Counted from the first letter of the stretch, positions 12,341-26,689 are shown. The stretch: 64,000 nt of DNA from Homarus americanus (GCF_018991925.1 NW_024738608.1:4409154-4473153), one strand, 5' to 3'. Numbers and translations: made by a program. Notes: generated by a model from the sequence alone, not told the origin.

Positions 12341-12385
12341 AAGACTTCATTACACCTTGAGTCTTCATAAGTAGAAATCTTTATC

Positions 12386-12725
12386 TCGTCACCACCTCCC
12401 TCCTGGTATGGTCTCGTCACCACCTCCCTCCTGGTATAGTCTCGTCACCACCTCCCTCCTGGTATAGTCTCATCACAACCTCTCCTGAGTAGTCCTGTCA
12501 CCTCCCTCCTGGTATAGTCTCGTCACCACCTCCTTCCTGGTATAGTCTCATCACCACCTCCTCCCTGGTATAGTCTCCTCACCACCTCCTCTCCTGCAGG
12601 AGGTCTCGTCACCACCTCCCTCCTGGTATAGTCTCCTCACCACCTCCCTCCTGGCATAGTCTCGTCACCACCTCCCTCCTGGCATAGTCTCGTCACCACC
12701 TCCCTCCTGGTATAGTCTCCATCAC
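12386..12725. repeat. Minisatellite, about 28 bp unit, about a dozen copies
   Basis: Core CGTCACCACCTCCCTCCTGG then TATAGTCT. Copies near 12480-12600 are rearranged. Confidence 0.9.
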
Positions 12726-14724
12726 AACACAGGTCCTCAGCCCTATAGAAATCATCCCTATGTAACAAAACACATCACCATAAACCTCCTCTCAGTATTA
12801 TTAATCTTGAGTTGTGTCTTAACCTCACACGAATCTAACCTTAATATTATAACATGCAGCGTGAATTATCGTTCTAGCGACGCATACTGAATTGGGTTTT
12901 TTTTTTTTTCCTGGGCGGTGAACGTGATGCAGTGTGGCAGTATAAAAATAACACGTTGCAAAGGGAGCAGGAAATTGTATCTCTGTTTCTCCAAGTCTAA
13001 ATCCCTAGGACGTGCTTCTCCTCTCGATGCTCACTGGGGAAAACTGTCTCGGGCAAAGTGTCATATATTTCAACCTGGAGTGTCGGTGTTTTCTTATTAT
13101 TTCTGGCACAAGAGAAACAGTTTTATTTTATTTTAATGTCAATGATTCAGTTATGATGACAATAGGAATATTTAAAGAGGGATTCTGTTTTATTCTTTCT
13201 ATAGATGTTATAAATGGTTTAAAACGTATATTAGTTTTGTATGAATAGATATATAAAATTATGTTAGTATTAGTTTGAGTTTAACGTGTTGAGTATAGGT
13301 ATAAAGGACACTTATATATGATTAGTGTTCTTGTGATATATGTACGTTATATCACAGTTACTAATTTACTAGTCTATATACAGTTATCTCAGAGAGTATG
13401 CGTACAGGTGGCATCCTCGCAATACTAAACTTATGAATGAATGGGTTGTTGTCTTGTAACGATGAAGCTGATTGGTGGACAAGTTGATTAAAGCATGAAA
13501 CGATTCACTCAGGTGTGATTTACCTTCTCATTTACCTGGACAACTCACACGAATCATTAATAAATAAATGAAAAAACACCAAAATTGATCCTCCAGAACA
13601 CAATTGGGTCGACCTCTACGAAATACCAAAATATTTAGGTGTTATCTGAAGCCAACTAATGTATTCTCATCTGTCCACTTCTCTTTATCACGCCACACGA
13701 GTCAACCAGACTACCAGGGGTCATCAGTTAAGAGCGCGGTTGACCTTATGTGACCACTAATCACCTACTTGTGGTCGTCTTCCTTCACCTGAGCTGTACA
13801 CACCGTATGTCTCTTGCCTCCCTCCCTCCCTCCCTACTCTCTTCCTCTCCACAACACGTCTTTGATATTACCTGAAAGACAAAGTTACCTGAATCTTCCC
13901 CGACCATAAAACACAACACAGGATCAGTTTAGGTTTTGAAGGTGTGTTTTACCTCATTAGAAACTCTCTGGCTATTCACAGTAATAATCTGACACAGTGT
14001 TTAGAAAGGGTTAAGACAGGTGTTATGGTTCAGTGTCTTAAGGTTTTCAATATTAATCTATGGATAGTTTATTTTATTCCTATTTGATCCCACACTTAAT
14101 AAACTCAGTCATCCATTAACCCGACAAATTACTCTGTTCTCATTATCTTTTGCCATCATCATTAACAACTGAGTAACATTATTATCCATATTATCCATCC
14201 CATGTACCATTTACTCATTTGTATTAGGTTTTTATTCATAGTCAATAATATCCACAATTATTATACTTATCCTAACAAAAAAATATAAATTCCCATTCGA
14301 ATATTTCTCATGATAAAAACGTGAACTATTAAACCGCATCCTGTCATAAACGCGTTCATCACCACTTCCTGTCTGTGTTCAATTTACCGTTTGTAGTTTG
14401 TATAATGCTCCCTATTATTAGCTGGTTTCATGCTTGTCTGGGTTCTAGTCATCCTCCCAGTCATCAACTCTCCATCACATTAGCACATTCATCCCAGCCA
14501 TGCATTATTTTTTCTTAATTAATATTCATTTTTCCTCTCAATCGACCACTTCCCCCGCCAGGTAATTTGCATCTCTCAGTTTTTTCCCCCAGCTTAATCT
14601 GTCACCTTCTCTTTCCTCCCACATTAGCATTCAAGCTTTTACTCATTAGTTTCTTTCAATATATCAGCCACATATCTCAGTCAAGAATTTATCGATATTT
14701 GGTATTCATTCTGTGTGTGTGTGT
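12726..14724. other. Two kilobases without a recognised gene
   Basis: AT-rich, low GC, short frames only. A T-run lies at 12896-12910 and a CCCT run at 13820-13840. Nothing coding can be supported. Confidence 0.5.
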
Positions 14725-14731
14725 AATAATA

Positions 14732-14793
<62 letters not shown>

Positions 14794-14990
14794 CGGTTTA
14801 TTAATAGAGTTGCAGCCGGTGGCTGAAAATATACAGACTTACATTTGATTTAGACATAATGATATAATATGCATTGAATACATTTACAGGGCTGTACAGT
14901 ACATAAATCAGGAGTTGTTTATTATTTTAACAATAGATGGGATGGTGCTGTTCTTATATCTATCAGTGCGGGATCTTATGGGAGAATTTT
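14725..14990 (-). mobile_element. 3' end of a non-LTR retrotransposon (LINE), AAT-tailed
   Basis: On the minus strand this segment reads the last residues of a LINE reverse transcriptase polyprotein (motif RTDRYKNSTIPSIVKIINN, about 14921-14980). A 3' UTR follows, with CTGTATATTTTCAGCC, a CAATAAA-like polyadenylation signal, and a tail of more than 20 ATT units (14725-14791 on plus as AAT). The same order of features, with matching sequence, is present at 48467-49031, so the two are copies of one family. The 5' part is lost or too diverged to follow beyond about 14990. The (AAT)n array here is therefore a retroposon tail, probably expanded by slippage. Confidence 0.8.
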
Positions 14991-15104
14991 GGCGGACTGC
15001 GCGAGTTGGGTGGGGGGCTGCAGGTGGCAGGAGGTGGCGATGACGAGGGTGGTGCAGTAGTCCACTGCCAAACCTTTCCAGTGCTTAGTGGTGGAGGTCA
15101 CTGT

Positions 15105-15124
15105 GTGTGTGTGTGTGTGTGTGT
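15105..15124. repeat. Short (GT)n
   Basis: Ten GT units. Confidence 0.9.
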
Positions 15125-15347
15125 AAATAACTTCAGGAGGTTACAAAAAAACTTATAATCAAACTCAAATCCTAACATGAAGTAATAAGTAGTGTACGAG
15201 TGACCGCCACTAGCTGAGGTTAAACAAGAGCTCAAGATTACTATGACCACAAGGATCTAAACCTCACAAGTAACCAATCATTTCTTCCCTCACCATTAGA
15301 TCATATTATTGATTGGTGGGATGAGATAAATGAACACTAGAGGGAGT

Positions 15348-15376
15348 ACCTAACCTAACCTAACCTAACCTAACGT
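15348..15376. repeat. Short (CCTAA)n telomere-like block
   Basis: Five CCTAA pentamers. Confidence 0.9.
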
Positions 15377-15571
15377 AACTAACGTGTTGTCATTCTTAGT
15401 ATACCTTTACAGCCACGGGTAACAAATTCAAAGGCAGGTGACACAGGTGAAGAAGGCTCATTGGGAAGGTACTGGGTGGATGGAAGGGAGTTGTACAGGT
15501 AGGTGTAGAGAGAGATGTTTTGGCTTGATTCATCACTGGGAAACTGTTCAAATTACCAGGTGAAACTCCAC

Positions 15572-15712
15572 CTCCCCACCCCCCCTCACCCCTCACTTCT
15601 CCCCCTCCTTTCCCTCTCCCCTAAATCCCCTCTCTACCCCCTCCCTCCTACCCTCCATCACCCCTTCCCCCCTCCCTCACCACCCCTCACCCCTTCTCCC
15701 CCCCCCTCCTCG
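15572..15712. repeat. C-rich pyrimidine tract
   Basis: CCCCTCCCTCACC-like words, strongly pyrimidine on plus. Confidence 0.7.
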
Positions 15713-17267
15713 TGTCACTCGGAATGAAGCCTCACGCAGCACGACAGTCATCTATCCTGACATGGTAGCTCAGAGTCTCATCGTTGATAAATTAATTAAG
15801 GAACTCAGAGTTATTCACTACACCGCGAGTAATGATGAATAAAACCCCTTCACTATTTTATTTACCAACATAATTAACTTTGTCATCTGGGAGGTCTTAG
15901 ATGATCCTGTCCTTAATTATGTTGTTTATGAAGATTTAGTGATCATGTGATTATATTCTGTCATTGTTATTGTTGTATCTCAAGTATTTTCTCTCGGGGA
16001 AGATGCTAAATCGTCTTCATTAACTGACCTCTACAACCTAAAACCATAGCAGCGGTAGGGGTCGTTATAGTGAATAAATGTATAGGTTATTCATTTAGAG
16101 TTATACATAGGCTATACATGTTTACACAGTCACTTGACCTTTTAGGAAGTATGATCTTTATGACCTTGACCTTTCACACTTACATACTAAATACACAACA
16201 GCTTTAGGGGTTGTTAAGATGCTTGTCTGTACCAGGTAATGAATACTGTAGGTTTACATTCTTGAAGTATTAGAGATAATTAGACAGTCAGTGGGGCTTT
16301 TCACCTGCTCAGACTTAGCACAACTTACCTGTCCCCCGAGCCTTGAGGAACTTACCGTCACTTTCCGTCACTTTATCATACTTCTGCTTGAGTCTAATCT
16401 CTTACATCCCTCAACATCTTCACTACAATATCAAGAACAATATGTAGTTACTTTATGTTCAAGGATAAATATTCAGACACAACAGTACAGGTCTAGACAG
16501 AGGTGACGGTATACTGTCCTTCACACGTAAGGTAACTCCGCCATTACCTGAACCCAATTGAGTTACAACGAGAATCTATTCCAGGTAGACAGTTAACCAC
16601 TATCATGACATTAACCAGGTACATGATCACCTCAACCACACAGTGCATAAATAGCTACACAAACTCTTTAAAGCGTAGCATAATGGAGGGTCATTTCTGT
16701 GCGTTAATAATTCCTTAATAAGATCAAATATCCACTACAAGACATTAGTGGCAGCTCTACCTTTATCTTTCCGTGTTAAGTCGATTTCATTATTACCTGC
16801 ATTATTTACCTGTGAGTTATAGCTCCTAATTATCATAATCCTTGTACCTAATAAACACAGGTTAGACGGTAATAAGACAATGGTTGAATACTGTAATCAC
16901 CTCCTTAACTACTTGCTTCTCAAACACTATCCTCCCTTATGGCAAAAACTTAAGAGAGAATTAAACTTTAAACTTTCTCTGTCTCGACCTTAGTAAGTAA
17001 TCAGGCTTTCGAATAGACTTGAATTTCCTCGATTGTATTATTACATGTTCGGTGACCCTGAGGGAGTCTGGGTGGTGGAGAGAATGTTGCTGCTACCGGG
17101 GTGGAGAAGGAGGGAAGGGAGGAAGGAAGGAAGGAGGGACAAGGGAAGGAGGGAGGGATCTATTGTGTAGTGCTAAACAATCTTCACTTAAGACAAGCTA
17201 TTTATTTTTTTTATTTTTAGGTTGTTTTTAAACGCGTGTGTTGTTGCTTACAATATGTGTACATTTA
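15713..17267. other. No gene recognised
   Basis: AT-rich sequence with a GGAAGGA purine patch at 17098-17160. Confidence 0.5.
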
Positions 17268-17268
17268 G

Positions 17269-17326
<58 letters not shown>
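17268..17326. repeat. (CA)n microsatellite
   Basis: About 28 units with one GC interruption. Confidence 0.95.
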
Positions 17327-17331
<5 letters not shown>

Positions 17332-17427
17332 TACGCAACATCAGACAGATCAGTTGAGAGGCGACACTGCCTAGGACGTGATGCAGACCGGCTGGGTGAT
17401 AACAACTGACCTGTCACAGAAATCACC

Positions 17428-18530
17428 TGTGGGGCATGATACCAAGGACATGTCGTACCTGTGGGGCATGATACCAAGGACCTGTCGTACCTGTGGGGCA
17501 TGATACCAAGGACATGTCGTACCTGTGGGGCATGATACAGGACCTGTCGTACCTGTGGGGCATGATACCAAGGACCTGTCGTACCTGTGGGGCATGATAC
17601 CGAAGGGACCTGTTGTACCTGTGGGGCATGATACCAAGCCTGTCGTACCTGTGGGGCATGATACCAAGGACCTGTCGTACCTGGGGCATGATACAAGGAC
17701 CTGTCGTACCTGTGGGGCATGATACAAGGACCTGTCATACCTGTGGGGCATGATACCAGGACCTGTCGTACCTGTGGGGCATGATACCAGGACCTGTCGT
17801 ACCTGTGGGGCATGATATCAAGGACCTGTTGTACCTGTGGGGCATGATACCAGGACCTGTCGTACCTGTGGGGCATGATACCAAGGACCTGTCTTACCTG
17901 TGGGGCATGATACCAAGGACCTGTCGTTCCTGTGGGGCATGATACCAGGACCTGTCGTACCTGTGGGGCATGATACCAAGGACCTGTCGTACCTGTGGGG
18001 CATGATACCAGGACCTGTTCGTACCTGTGGGGCCTTGATCAAGGACCTGTCGTACCTGTGGGGCATGATATCAGGAGGACCTGTTGTACCTGTGGGGCAT
18101 GATACCAGGACCTGTCGTACCTGTGGGGCATGATACCAAGGACCTGTCATTACCTGTGGGGCATGATACCAGGACCTGTTGTACCTGTGGGGCATGATAC
18201 CAAGGACCTGTCGTACCTGTGGGGCATGATACCAAGGACCTGTCTGTACCTGTGGGGCATGATCCAAGGACCTGTTGTACCTGTGGGGCATGATACCAGG
18301 ACCTGTCGTACCTGTGGGGCATGATACCAAGGACCTGTTGGTACCTGTGGGGCCTTGATACCGGACCTGTCGTACCTGTGGGGCATGATACCAGAGCCTG
18401 TCGTACCTGTGGGGCATGTATGCAAGGACCTGTCGTACCAGTGGGGCATGATATCAAGGACCTGTCGTACCTGTGGGGCATGATACCAAGGACCTGTCGT
18501 TACCTGTGGGGCATGATACCAAGGACCTGG
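17428..18530. repeat. Satellite array, about 32 bp unit, about 35 copies
   Basis: Core CTGTGGGGCATGATACCAAG followed by GACCTGTCGTAC. Unit length varies from about 28 to 34 bp because CCAAG is often CCAG or CAAG. The open frames over it (repeated CPTGTTGP / APQVRQVL) change register with each indel and are not genes. Confidence 0.95.
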
Positions 18531-18892
18531 ATGGTAGTAGAAGACTTATTCTAAAAGCAGAGACTAAGGTGTAATTACATAGTTTTTGAGGTAAGAGTGT
18601 GAGGAAGAGATTCATGGTTAGGATGTAGGACTTATACAGCTCCAGAGGTAGGGAGATAGGACCGGTATAGAGACTCGTCTAGGATGGTGTTGTATGGTGG
18701 AGAGAGGTCAGGGTCTACCGATGGGGTGGGGTGGGATTTTTATCAGTAGGTGGTAAGACTCCATCCCCCTCCTCCTTCCCCCTTCTCTTTCCCCCTCGCC
18801 CCCTACCTCCCCCTCCACCCCGTCGCATCAGACAAAGGAGGTGGCTGAAGTGATGACGCCACTTTCCTCTCACTACATCTTGAGATTTACTG
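18531..18892. other. No gene recognised
   Basis: Short C-rich pyrimidine run at 18762-18822, otherwise unremarkable. Confidence 0.5.

Positions 18893-18924
<32 letters not shown>
18893..18924. repeat. (GT)n microsatellite
   Basis: About 15 units. Confidence 0.95.
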
Positions 18925-18927
<3 letters not shown>

Positions 18928-19124
18928 TTACCAGCTTTCTATGGCTTTGTGTGTTTGGATATCAACTTACATATTTATTAAGTGTTCATACTGTACTTCA
19001 ACATCCATTACAGTATAACAACAAAACAAAACAAACAAATAAACAATAAACAAAACATACACAATAAACAAGAACTTACAACATATATGAATGGAGAATG
19101 AAACAGTCTGACCCATCGACTATA

Positions 19125-21430
19125 ATACATCCCCTTCACTATAACCAACCACTATCCTCACTTCCATTCCCTTCACTATAACCAACCACTATCACCCCCT
19201 TCACTATAACCAACCACTATCACTACCTCCCTTCTATAACCAACCACTATCCTCACTACTCTCCCTTCACTATAACCAACCACCATCCTCACTACATTCC
19301 CTTCACTATAACCAACCACCATCCTCACTACACTCCCCTTCACTATAACCAACCACTATCCTCGCTACACTCCCCTTCACTATAACCAACCACTATCCTC
19401 CTACCTCCCCTTCACTATAACCAACCACTATCCTCACTACACTCCCCTTCACTATAACCAACCACTATCCTCACTACACTCCTTCACTATAACCAACCAC
19501 TATCCTCACCACTCCCCTTCACTATAACCAACCACTATCACCTCACACTCCCCTAACCATAACCACTATCCCTCCACTACTCTCTTCACTATAACCAACC
19601 ACCATCCTCACTACATTCCTTCACTATAACCAACCATCCTCTCACTCCCCCTTCACTAAACCAACCACTATCCTCATACACTCCTTCACTATAACCAACC
19701 ACTATCCTCCCTACACTCTTCCTATAACCATCCACCATCCTCACTACCTCCCCTTCACTATAACCAACCACTATCCTCACTACATCCCTTCACTATAACC
19801 AACCACTATCCTCCCACTACTCCCTTCACTATAACCAACCACCATCCTCACTACACTCCCCTTCACTATAACCAACCACTGTCCTCCTACACTCCTTCAC
19901 TATATCCAACCACTATCCTCACTACACTCCCTTCACTATAACCAACCACCATCCTCACTACACTCCCCTTACTATAACCAACCACTGTCCTCCACTACTC
20001 CTTACTATAACCAACCATCCTCACTACACTCCTTCACTATAACCATCCACTATCCTCCTCCCCTTCACTATAACCAACCACCATCCTCACTACCTCCCCT
20101 TCACTATAACCAATCACTATCTCTACCTCCCTTCACTATAACCAACCACCATCCTCACTACACTCCCTTCACTATAACCAACCACTATCACTACCCCTTC
20201 ACTATAACCAACCACTATCCTCACTACCTCCCCCTTCACTATAACCAACCACCATCCTCACTACCTCCTTCACTATAACCATCCACCATCCTCACTACAC
20301 TCCCCCTTCACTATAACCAACCACTATCCTCCACTACACCCTCTTCACTATAACCAACCACTATCCTCACTACACTCCCTTCACTATAACCAACCACCAT
20401 CCTCACTACACTCCTTCACTATAACCAACCACCATCCTCACTACATCCCCTTCACTATAACCCACTATCCTCACTACACTCCCTTCACTATAACCAACCA
20501 CTATCCTCACTACTCCCTTCACTATAACCAACCACCATCCTCACTACCTCCCCTTCACTATAACCAACCACTATCCTCATTACACCCTTCACTATAACCA
20601 TCCACCATCCTCACTACACCCTTCACTATAACCAACCACTATCCTCACTACCTCCTCTTCACTATAACCAACCACTATCCTCACTACATTCTCTTCACTA
20701 TAACCAACCACTATCCTCACTACATTCCCTTCACTATAACCAACCACTATCCTCACTACACTCCCCTTCACTATAACCAACCATCATCCTCCTACCTCCC
20801 CCTTCACTACCAACCACTATCCTCATTCTCTCCCCTTCACTATAACCAACCACCATCCTCACTACATTCCCCTTCACTATAACAACACATCCTCACTACA
20901 TCCCTTCACTAACCAACCACCACTACACTCCACTATAACCAACCACCATCCTCACTACACTCCCTTCACTATAACCAACCACCATCTTCACTACCTCCCC
21001 AATAACCACCATCACTACTTCCTTAACCAACCACCATCCTCACTACACTCCTTCTATAACCAACCACTATCCTCACTACACTCCCTTCACTTCCAACCAC
21101 TATCCTCTCACCCCCTTCACTGTATTCAACCACCATCCTCACTACCTCCTTCACTATAACCAACCACCATCCTCACTACACTCTCCTTCACTATAACCAT
21201 CCACCATCCTTACTCCCCTTCACTATAACCAACACCATCCTCACTACACTCCCTTCACTATAACCAACCACTATCCTCACTCTACACTCCCCTTTACTAC
21301 CACAACCACCATCCTCACTACCTCCCCTTCACCATAACAACGATCATCCTCACTACCTCCTTCACTATAACCAACACATTTACTACTCCTTCACTATAAC
21401 CAACCCATCCTCTCTCCCTTCACTTCAATA
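19125..21430. repeat. Satellite array, about 37 bp unit, over 55 copies
   Basis: Core CACTATAACCAACCACTATC then CTCACTACACTCCCCTT. Variants include CACCATC for CACTATC. Units in the right third lose bases heavily (many are 25-32 bp). Minus-strand frames reading VRIVVGYSEG repeats are shadows. Confidence 0.95.
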
Positions 21431-21604
21431 CTATGCTTTATTGCCCTGATTTATGACCTAAAGTTTGAGAGGGATTACCCATAATATATATCTGTAATCA
21501 CTAACGTTAAATAGAAATAGGCAATATTTTGTAGCAGTAATGGTCAGCTTTGTTGAATGCTCCTACTGGCGCGAGAGGATGCAATGAACACGTTACGTTG
21601 TTAT

Positions 21605-22497
21605 CAATACATGCGATACATTATTAGTGATACATGCGATACGTTGTTAGTGATACATGCGATACATTGTTAGTGATACATGATACGTTATTAGTGATAC
21701 ATGCGATACGTTAGTAAATATGATACGTTGTTAGTGATACATGCGATACGTTATTATGTTACATGCGATACAGTGTTATGATAATATGATACATTATTAG
21801 TGATACATGCGATACGTTATTAGTGATACATGCGATACAGTGTTAGTGATACATGCGATACATTACTAGTGATACATGCGATACGTTATTAGTGACACAT
21901 GCGATACAGTGTTAGTGATACATGCGATACGTTATTAGTGATACATGCGATACGTTATTAGTGACACATGCGATACAGTGTTAGTGATACATGCGATACA
22001 GTGTTAGTGATACATGCGATACGTTATTAGTGATACATGCGATACGTTATTAGTGATACATGCGATACATGTTAGTGATACATGCGATACGTTATTAGTG
22101 ATACATGTGATACGTTATTAGTGATACATGCGATACAGTGTTAGTGATACATGCGATACATTATTAGTGATACATGCGATACGTTATTAGTGACACATGC
22201 GATACATTGTTAGTGATACATGCGATACGTTATTAGTGATACATGCGATACGTTATTAGTGACACATGCGATACAGTGTTAGTGATACATGCGATACGTT
22301 ATTAGTGATACATGCGATACAGTGTTAGTGATACATGCGATACATTATTAGTGATACATGCGATACAGTGTTAGTGATACATGCGATACGTTATTAGTGA
22401 TACATACGATACGTTATTAGTGATACATGCGATACAGTGTTAGTGATACATGCGATACAGTGTTAGTGATACATGCGATACATTATTAGTAATAAAC
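21605..22497. repeat. Satellite array, 23 bp unit, about 38 copies
   Basis: Core GTGATACATGCGATACGTTA then TTA. Three main subtypes differ in the last eight bases (CGTTATTA, CAGTGTTA, CATTATTA) and are interspersed in short recurring orders. It begins about 175 bp after the end of the 37-bp array. Confidence 0.95.
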
Positions 22498-25026
22498 AAT
22501 ACAGAGATATTCAACAACAGCCTTCATAAATGATTAACAATAGACCAATAAATTAATAAAAGTTGATGATAAAACTAATAGCCAATAACACAAGACATTA
22601 TTTTAACAATAGATGATAAAAGTTGAATTAATTACAAAACATAAAGATTAATGAATGACATAGACGCAATAAACGTAATGTACATTTAGCGTCAGACACA
22701 ACGGCAATAGACGCAACAATAGGCACAATAGATTATCACAATAGACTCAATAATTAGTCTTTGATACAATAAATTATCAAAATCGACGCTTGAAAAAATA
22801 ATAGACAATACAGGAAATAAATTAACAACACTAGATGGAATGAGATATGTGTGTGTGTTAGTCTGTCAGTCACACAGGTAAGGAACTCAGGGTTACATAT
22901 ATTACTCCTAACATCACCCCTCAGACCACAATGGGCATCAGATGGGCGTCGCTCTGGGTGGCGGGGCAGTACAGGGAAGTGGTAGGTGGTCAGTTTGTGT
23001 ACGTGGGTGGGACTGGAAAATTTTAGAACAGAAGGTAGTTGAGATGGATATATTGTATAGATCTAAGGGTGTTCGTTATTCCGATGAGTGAAGTTTTAGT
23101 TAACTGTTTTGGTGATTTTAATGAACGAAGGAAAGGATGTTTTCTAGACATTCATGTTTATATGTTTTAAGGTTTAATTGGATCATTGTCACCTTAAACA
23201 CTGTTCCATTCTGGTTCTAAATGTTGGTTATATTGAATTATCTCCCACTATTATATCCATTGGTTATATTTATACTTTCAAGTGTCAAAAGTTTCCGAGA
23301 CAAGTTTCGAAACAGGTGTCGAATAATGCTTTAAAGATCAATCGTGTCACCATTCACAATCCTCGACAGTAATCTCTTCATCTTGTGGTTCGAAACAGGT
23401 CTTTGTGGTGCTCGAATATATGAAAGAAATATGAGTTTTATCGTCTATTGAGTCCATAACTCGAGTAAAGCTTCACTTGAGCTGTGTGAAGGCAGAGATG
23501 GATGAGGTGGGACTGAAGTGGTGTTGGTGGCTATCAGGGGTAACTCAGGGTGTTCTCATAACTGCCTCACAATCTATAACTCTCATCTGTCATCTTCACC
23601 TCACAAGTGACGTAATACCAATGTGGATTATTATAACTTAATATTTGTTTACCTTTTTACATCTCTAGTTCATAGCGATGTTTTGTGTATCAGTACCAGG
23701 TCGTGGACACAGATGAGATTAGTTTTGTGATGTAGAAATGATGTTACGGTTCACTGCTTCTCTGTCAGGTTACTGTTAAATATATTCCAGCTGTCAGTAT
23801 CTCAGGGTCCATTAAGACCTAGTAGTCTCTCTCTCTCTCATTGCCGCTGCATCTTAGTGACAAACACCCGTCGTATCGCCTCACACGCTTGGCAGTGGTG
23901 GGGGAACGCTGCATATTGGTTTTGCAATCACACAACTCAAGCACATGTTTTGTGTTTGCACTACAAGACATACGAATATCCTGGCAAAGCAACACAGATA
24001 AAACAGGGGAGAAGAGTGGAAACAATAACATGGAGATATTATAAAAACTCTCCCCACAATCACCCCACACTCTCCCCAGTCACCCCACACTCTCCCCACA
24101 CACACATTCACTTGTTACGTCACCTCACCTGTCTGTCTCACCTGTCCACCTCCGTTGTTTAATCTTCATTTCTCTCATTGTTCTTATTACTTTCTCTTTC
24201 TCTTATGTAATGTTATCATCTGTGCTCTGTTTCCTCTTTCGTGGTCATTGTTCTCTTATCCACCTCTTGCTTCATTTCCTCCCATCATCACCTGTCGATG
24301 TTGTTTCATTCTTTCTCTATTTTCTTTCTTACATTTTTTATCATTCGTCTTCTTTGAAAATTCGTGATTTATTTTATTTTTTGCTTATATAAATTTCTTC
24401 ATTAATAAGCTGCTGTTACTCGTAGTTCAAATATTCTTTCATTATTCTCACCCCTTTTCTTGTTATTCTGTTTCATTCTTATTTTTCTTAACTAATTACA
24501 AGATCATCCCTCGTAACTCACTCCTCCCGTTTATCCATTTCCTCTGTTGGCTCTTCCCGATTATCCATTCTCCCTGTTATCTCCTCCCGTTTATCCATTC
24601 TCTGTTGTTTCCTCAGAACCTCTTCAAAGTTCATGCTAAATCCTTTCCATCTTCACACCGTCTCTGTTATTTTATCCTCACGTCTTGGGGTCTCGCTGTG
24701 TATGCCTGACCACACGCTTCCCCGTCCCACCAAGTTTCATTTGTAAACGTGAGGAAACGACAAGATACATTGAGAATTTATTATACGATTTTTTTTTCTT
24801 TCTTCAGTGTGTTTACGTTCCGATAATCAAGTAAGTTAATTGGTTGTCGACGTTAGTAAACATTCCATTGTTATCGGGATGAGCCAATAATGAGACGCTT
24901 CTTGTTTTTTATTTTGTTTTGTTAATCCTGTAATTGAAGGTAAAACAGGTGTGATTATTTGTATCTCTAATTAGTAATTTCTTCACCTTGAAACGTGGTA
25001 GTCAAGATGATCTACACCTGTTCTCT
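22498..25026. other. 2.5 kb without a recognised gene
   Basis: The left part is AT-rich with ATAGAC/CAATA words; 24160-24620 is T/C-rich. Short frames have no family features. Confidence 0.5.
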
Positions 25027-25560
25027 ATCACCACCACTACACCAACACCACTACAGCTTCACCACCACACAACACCAACCTTTACACCACACCACCACAC
25101 CACACCACAACCACACCACTACCACACCACACCACCACCACACCACACTGCACCACACCACACCACACCGCACCCCACACCACACCACCACCACACCACA
25201 CCACCCACACCACACCACACCACACCACACCACCACCACACCACACCACACTGCACCACACCACACCACACCACACCACACCACACCACCACCACACCAC
25301 ACCACTTCCACACCACACCACACCACACCACACCACCACCACACCACACCGCACTGCACCACACCACACCACACCGCACTGCACCACACCACACCACACC
25401 ACACACACCACACCACACCACACCACACCACACCACTCACCACACCACACCACACCACACCACACCACCTCCACACCACACCACACCACACCACACCACT
25501 ACCACACCACACCACTTCCACACCACACCGCACCGCACTGCACCACACCACACTACCATC
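25027..25560. repeat. (CCACA)n pentanucleotide array
   Basis: About 100 CCACA units with CCACC, CTGCA and CCGCA variants and recurring phrases ending ACTTCCACACC. The Thr/His/Pro and Val/Trp/Cys/Gly frames over it are shadows. Confidence 0.95.
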
Positions 25561-26689
25561 CCCAGAACCACCTCTACCATTAAACTATTATCCCTCTGTA
25601 ATTAAATGGCATTAACTCCATTACCCACATCCTTCCCTTCATACATAACCACTGACGATACTCACGATAGCTACAATCTCCCACCTCGAGACCTCAACGC
25701 CCTTTATGGTTATATTGTATCGTCGGAGTTAAATAGAACCTCACGTATTGGGCAGCCAGTCGCCAGCATGGGGTTTTGGGATGAAGGTCTTGAGACAGCC
25801 GAGGTTTTGTGTACGTCCCGTGTGTGGCACTGAGCAGTCGTGGGAATTAAAACCTCCATAAATGTCGACGAGGAGAGTTTTGATGCTGGTCTGGTCAGAG
25901 AAATGATCAAGTCTCTCTCTCTCTCTCTCGATTTTTTTCCTTTATATCTGTGTCTGTCTCTCTTTTTGTCTCTTCTGTTTCTTATTTCTGTCGCTTTTCT
26001 CTGTCTTTTCTCTCGTCATAATATCCAGCCATACACAGTCACACACACTATTAGCCACTAATCCTCGTAAGGGTATCCTAGGAGGCTGCCCCCCCCCGCC
26101 CCTCCCCTCTACCTAGCCACTCTAGCGAAGATGATACGGCGCCGTCCCACCAATTGTCCTGATTTACTGTTTTATTCCATTATGAGCCAACCCTTGCCTA
26201 ACTACCTCTCACTAATCCTATTGTCCGCGTCGTGCCCACTCGCTTTGTACAGAGATGAGAGGGGAGGGAAGTTTTTTTTTTTTCTCTTGTCTGACTGAAA
26301 TGTTTCTCCCTTTTCTGTACCTGAATTGTAATACAGAAATTAACGTTGCCTTTGTTTAGGGACAATATATGGAGGTATATTTATATCCTGTAATGGTTTG
26401 GGTGTTAAGGGGATTTTGTCAGTTGTTGTTGTTTATAGAGACAAGAGTGACGACTTTTTTTTATACACTGTTACAAAAGTTATCGTAATGAAAGAGACTT
26501 AGGTGTTTGTTGGAGGTAAAGATACATATTTGAGTTGTATCCACTTTATGTTGTATAAATTTGTGTAGATTTACTTTTGTTTGAGCTGTAGCATAGTGCA
26601 ACACAGTACTTTTGATGCTCTAATATATTGTCAACATTTTTGTATATTGCAGACTTGTTGCATACTGTAGTTTAACACATTGTATAATA
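25561..26689. other. No gene recognised
   Basis: A short CT run at 25912-25929, C-run at 26090, T-run at 26272, otherwise ordinary. Confidence 0.5.

Noticed and set aside
17331..18554. Several long frames with recurring SCPTGTTGP motifs
   Set aside because: They mirror the 32-bp satellite and shift register at every unit-length change.
24988..25615. Over 200-codon Thr/His/Pro frames
   Set aside because: Translations of the CCACA array, open on both strands.
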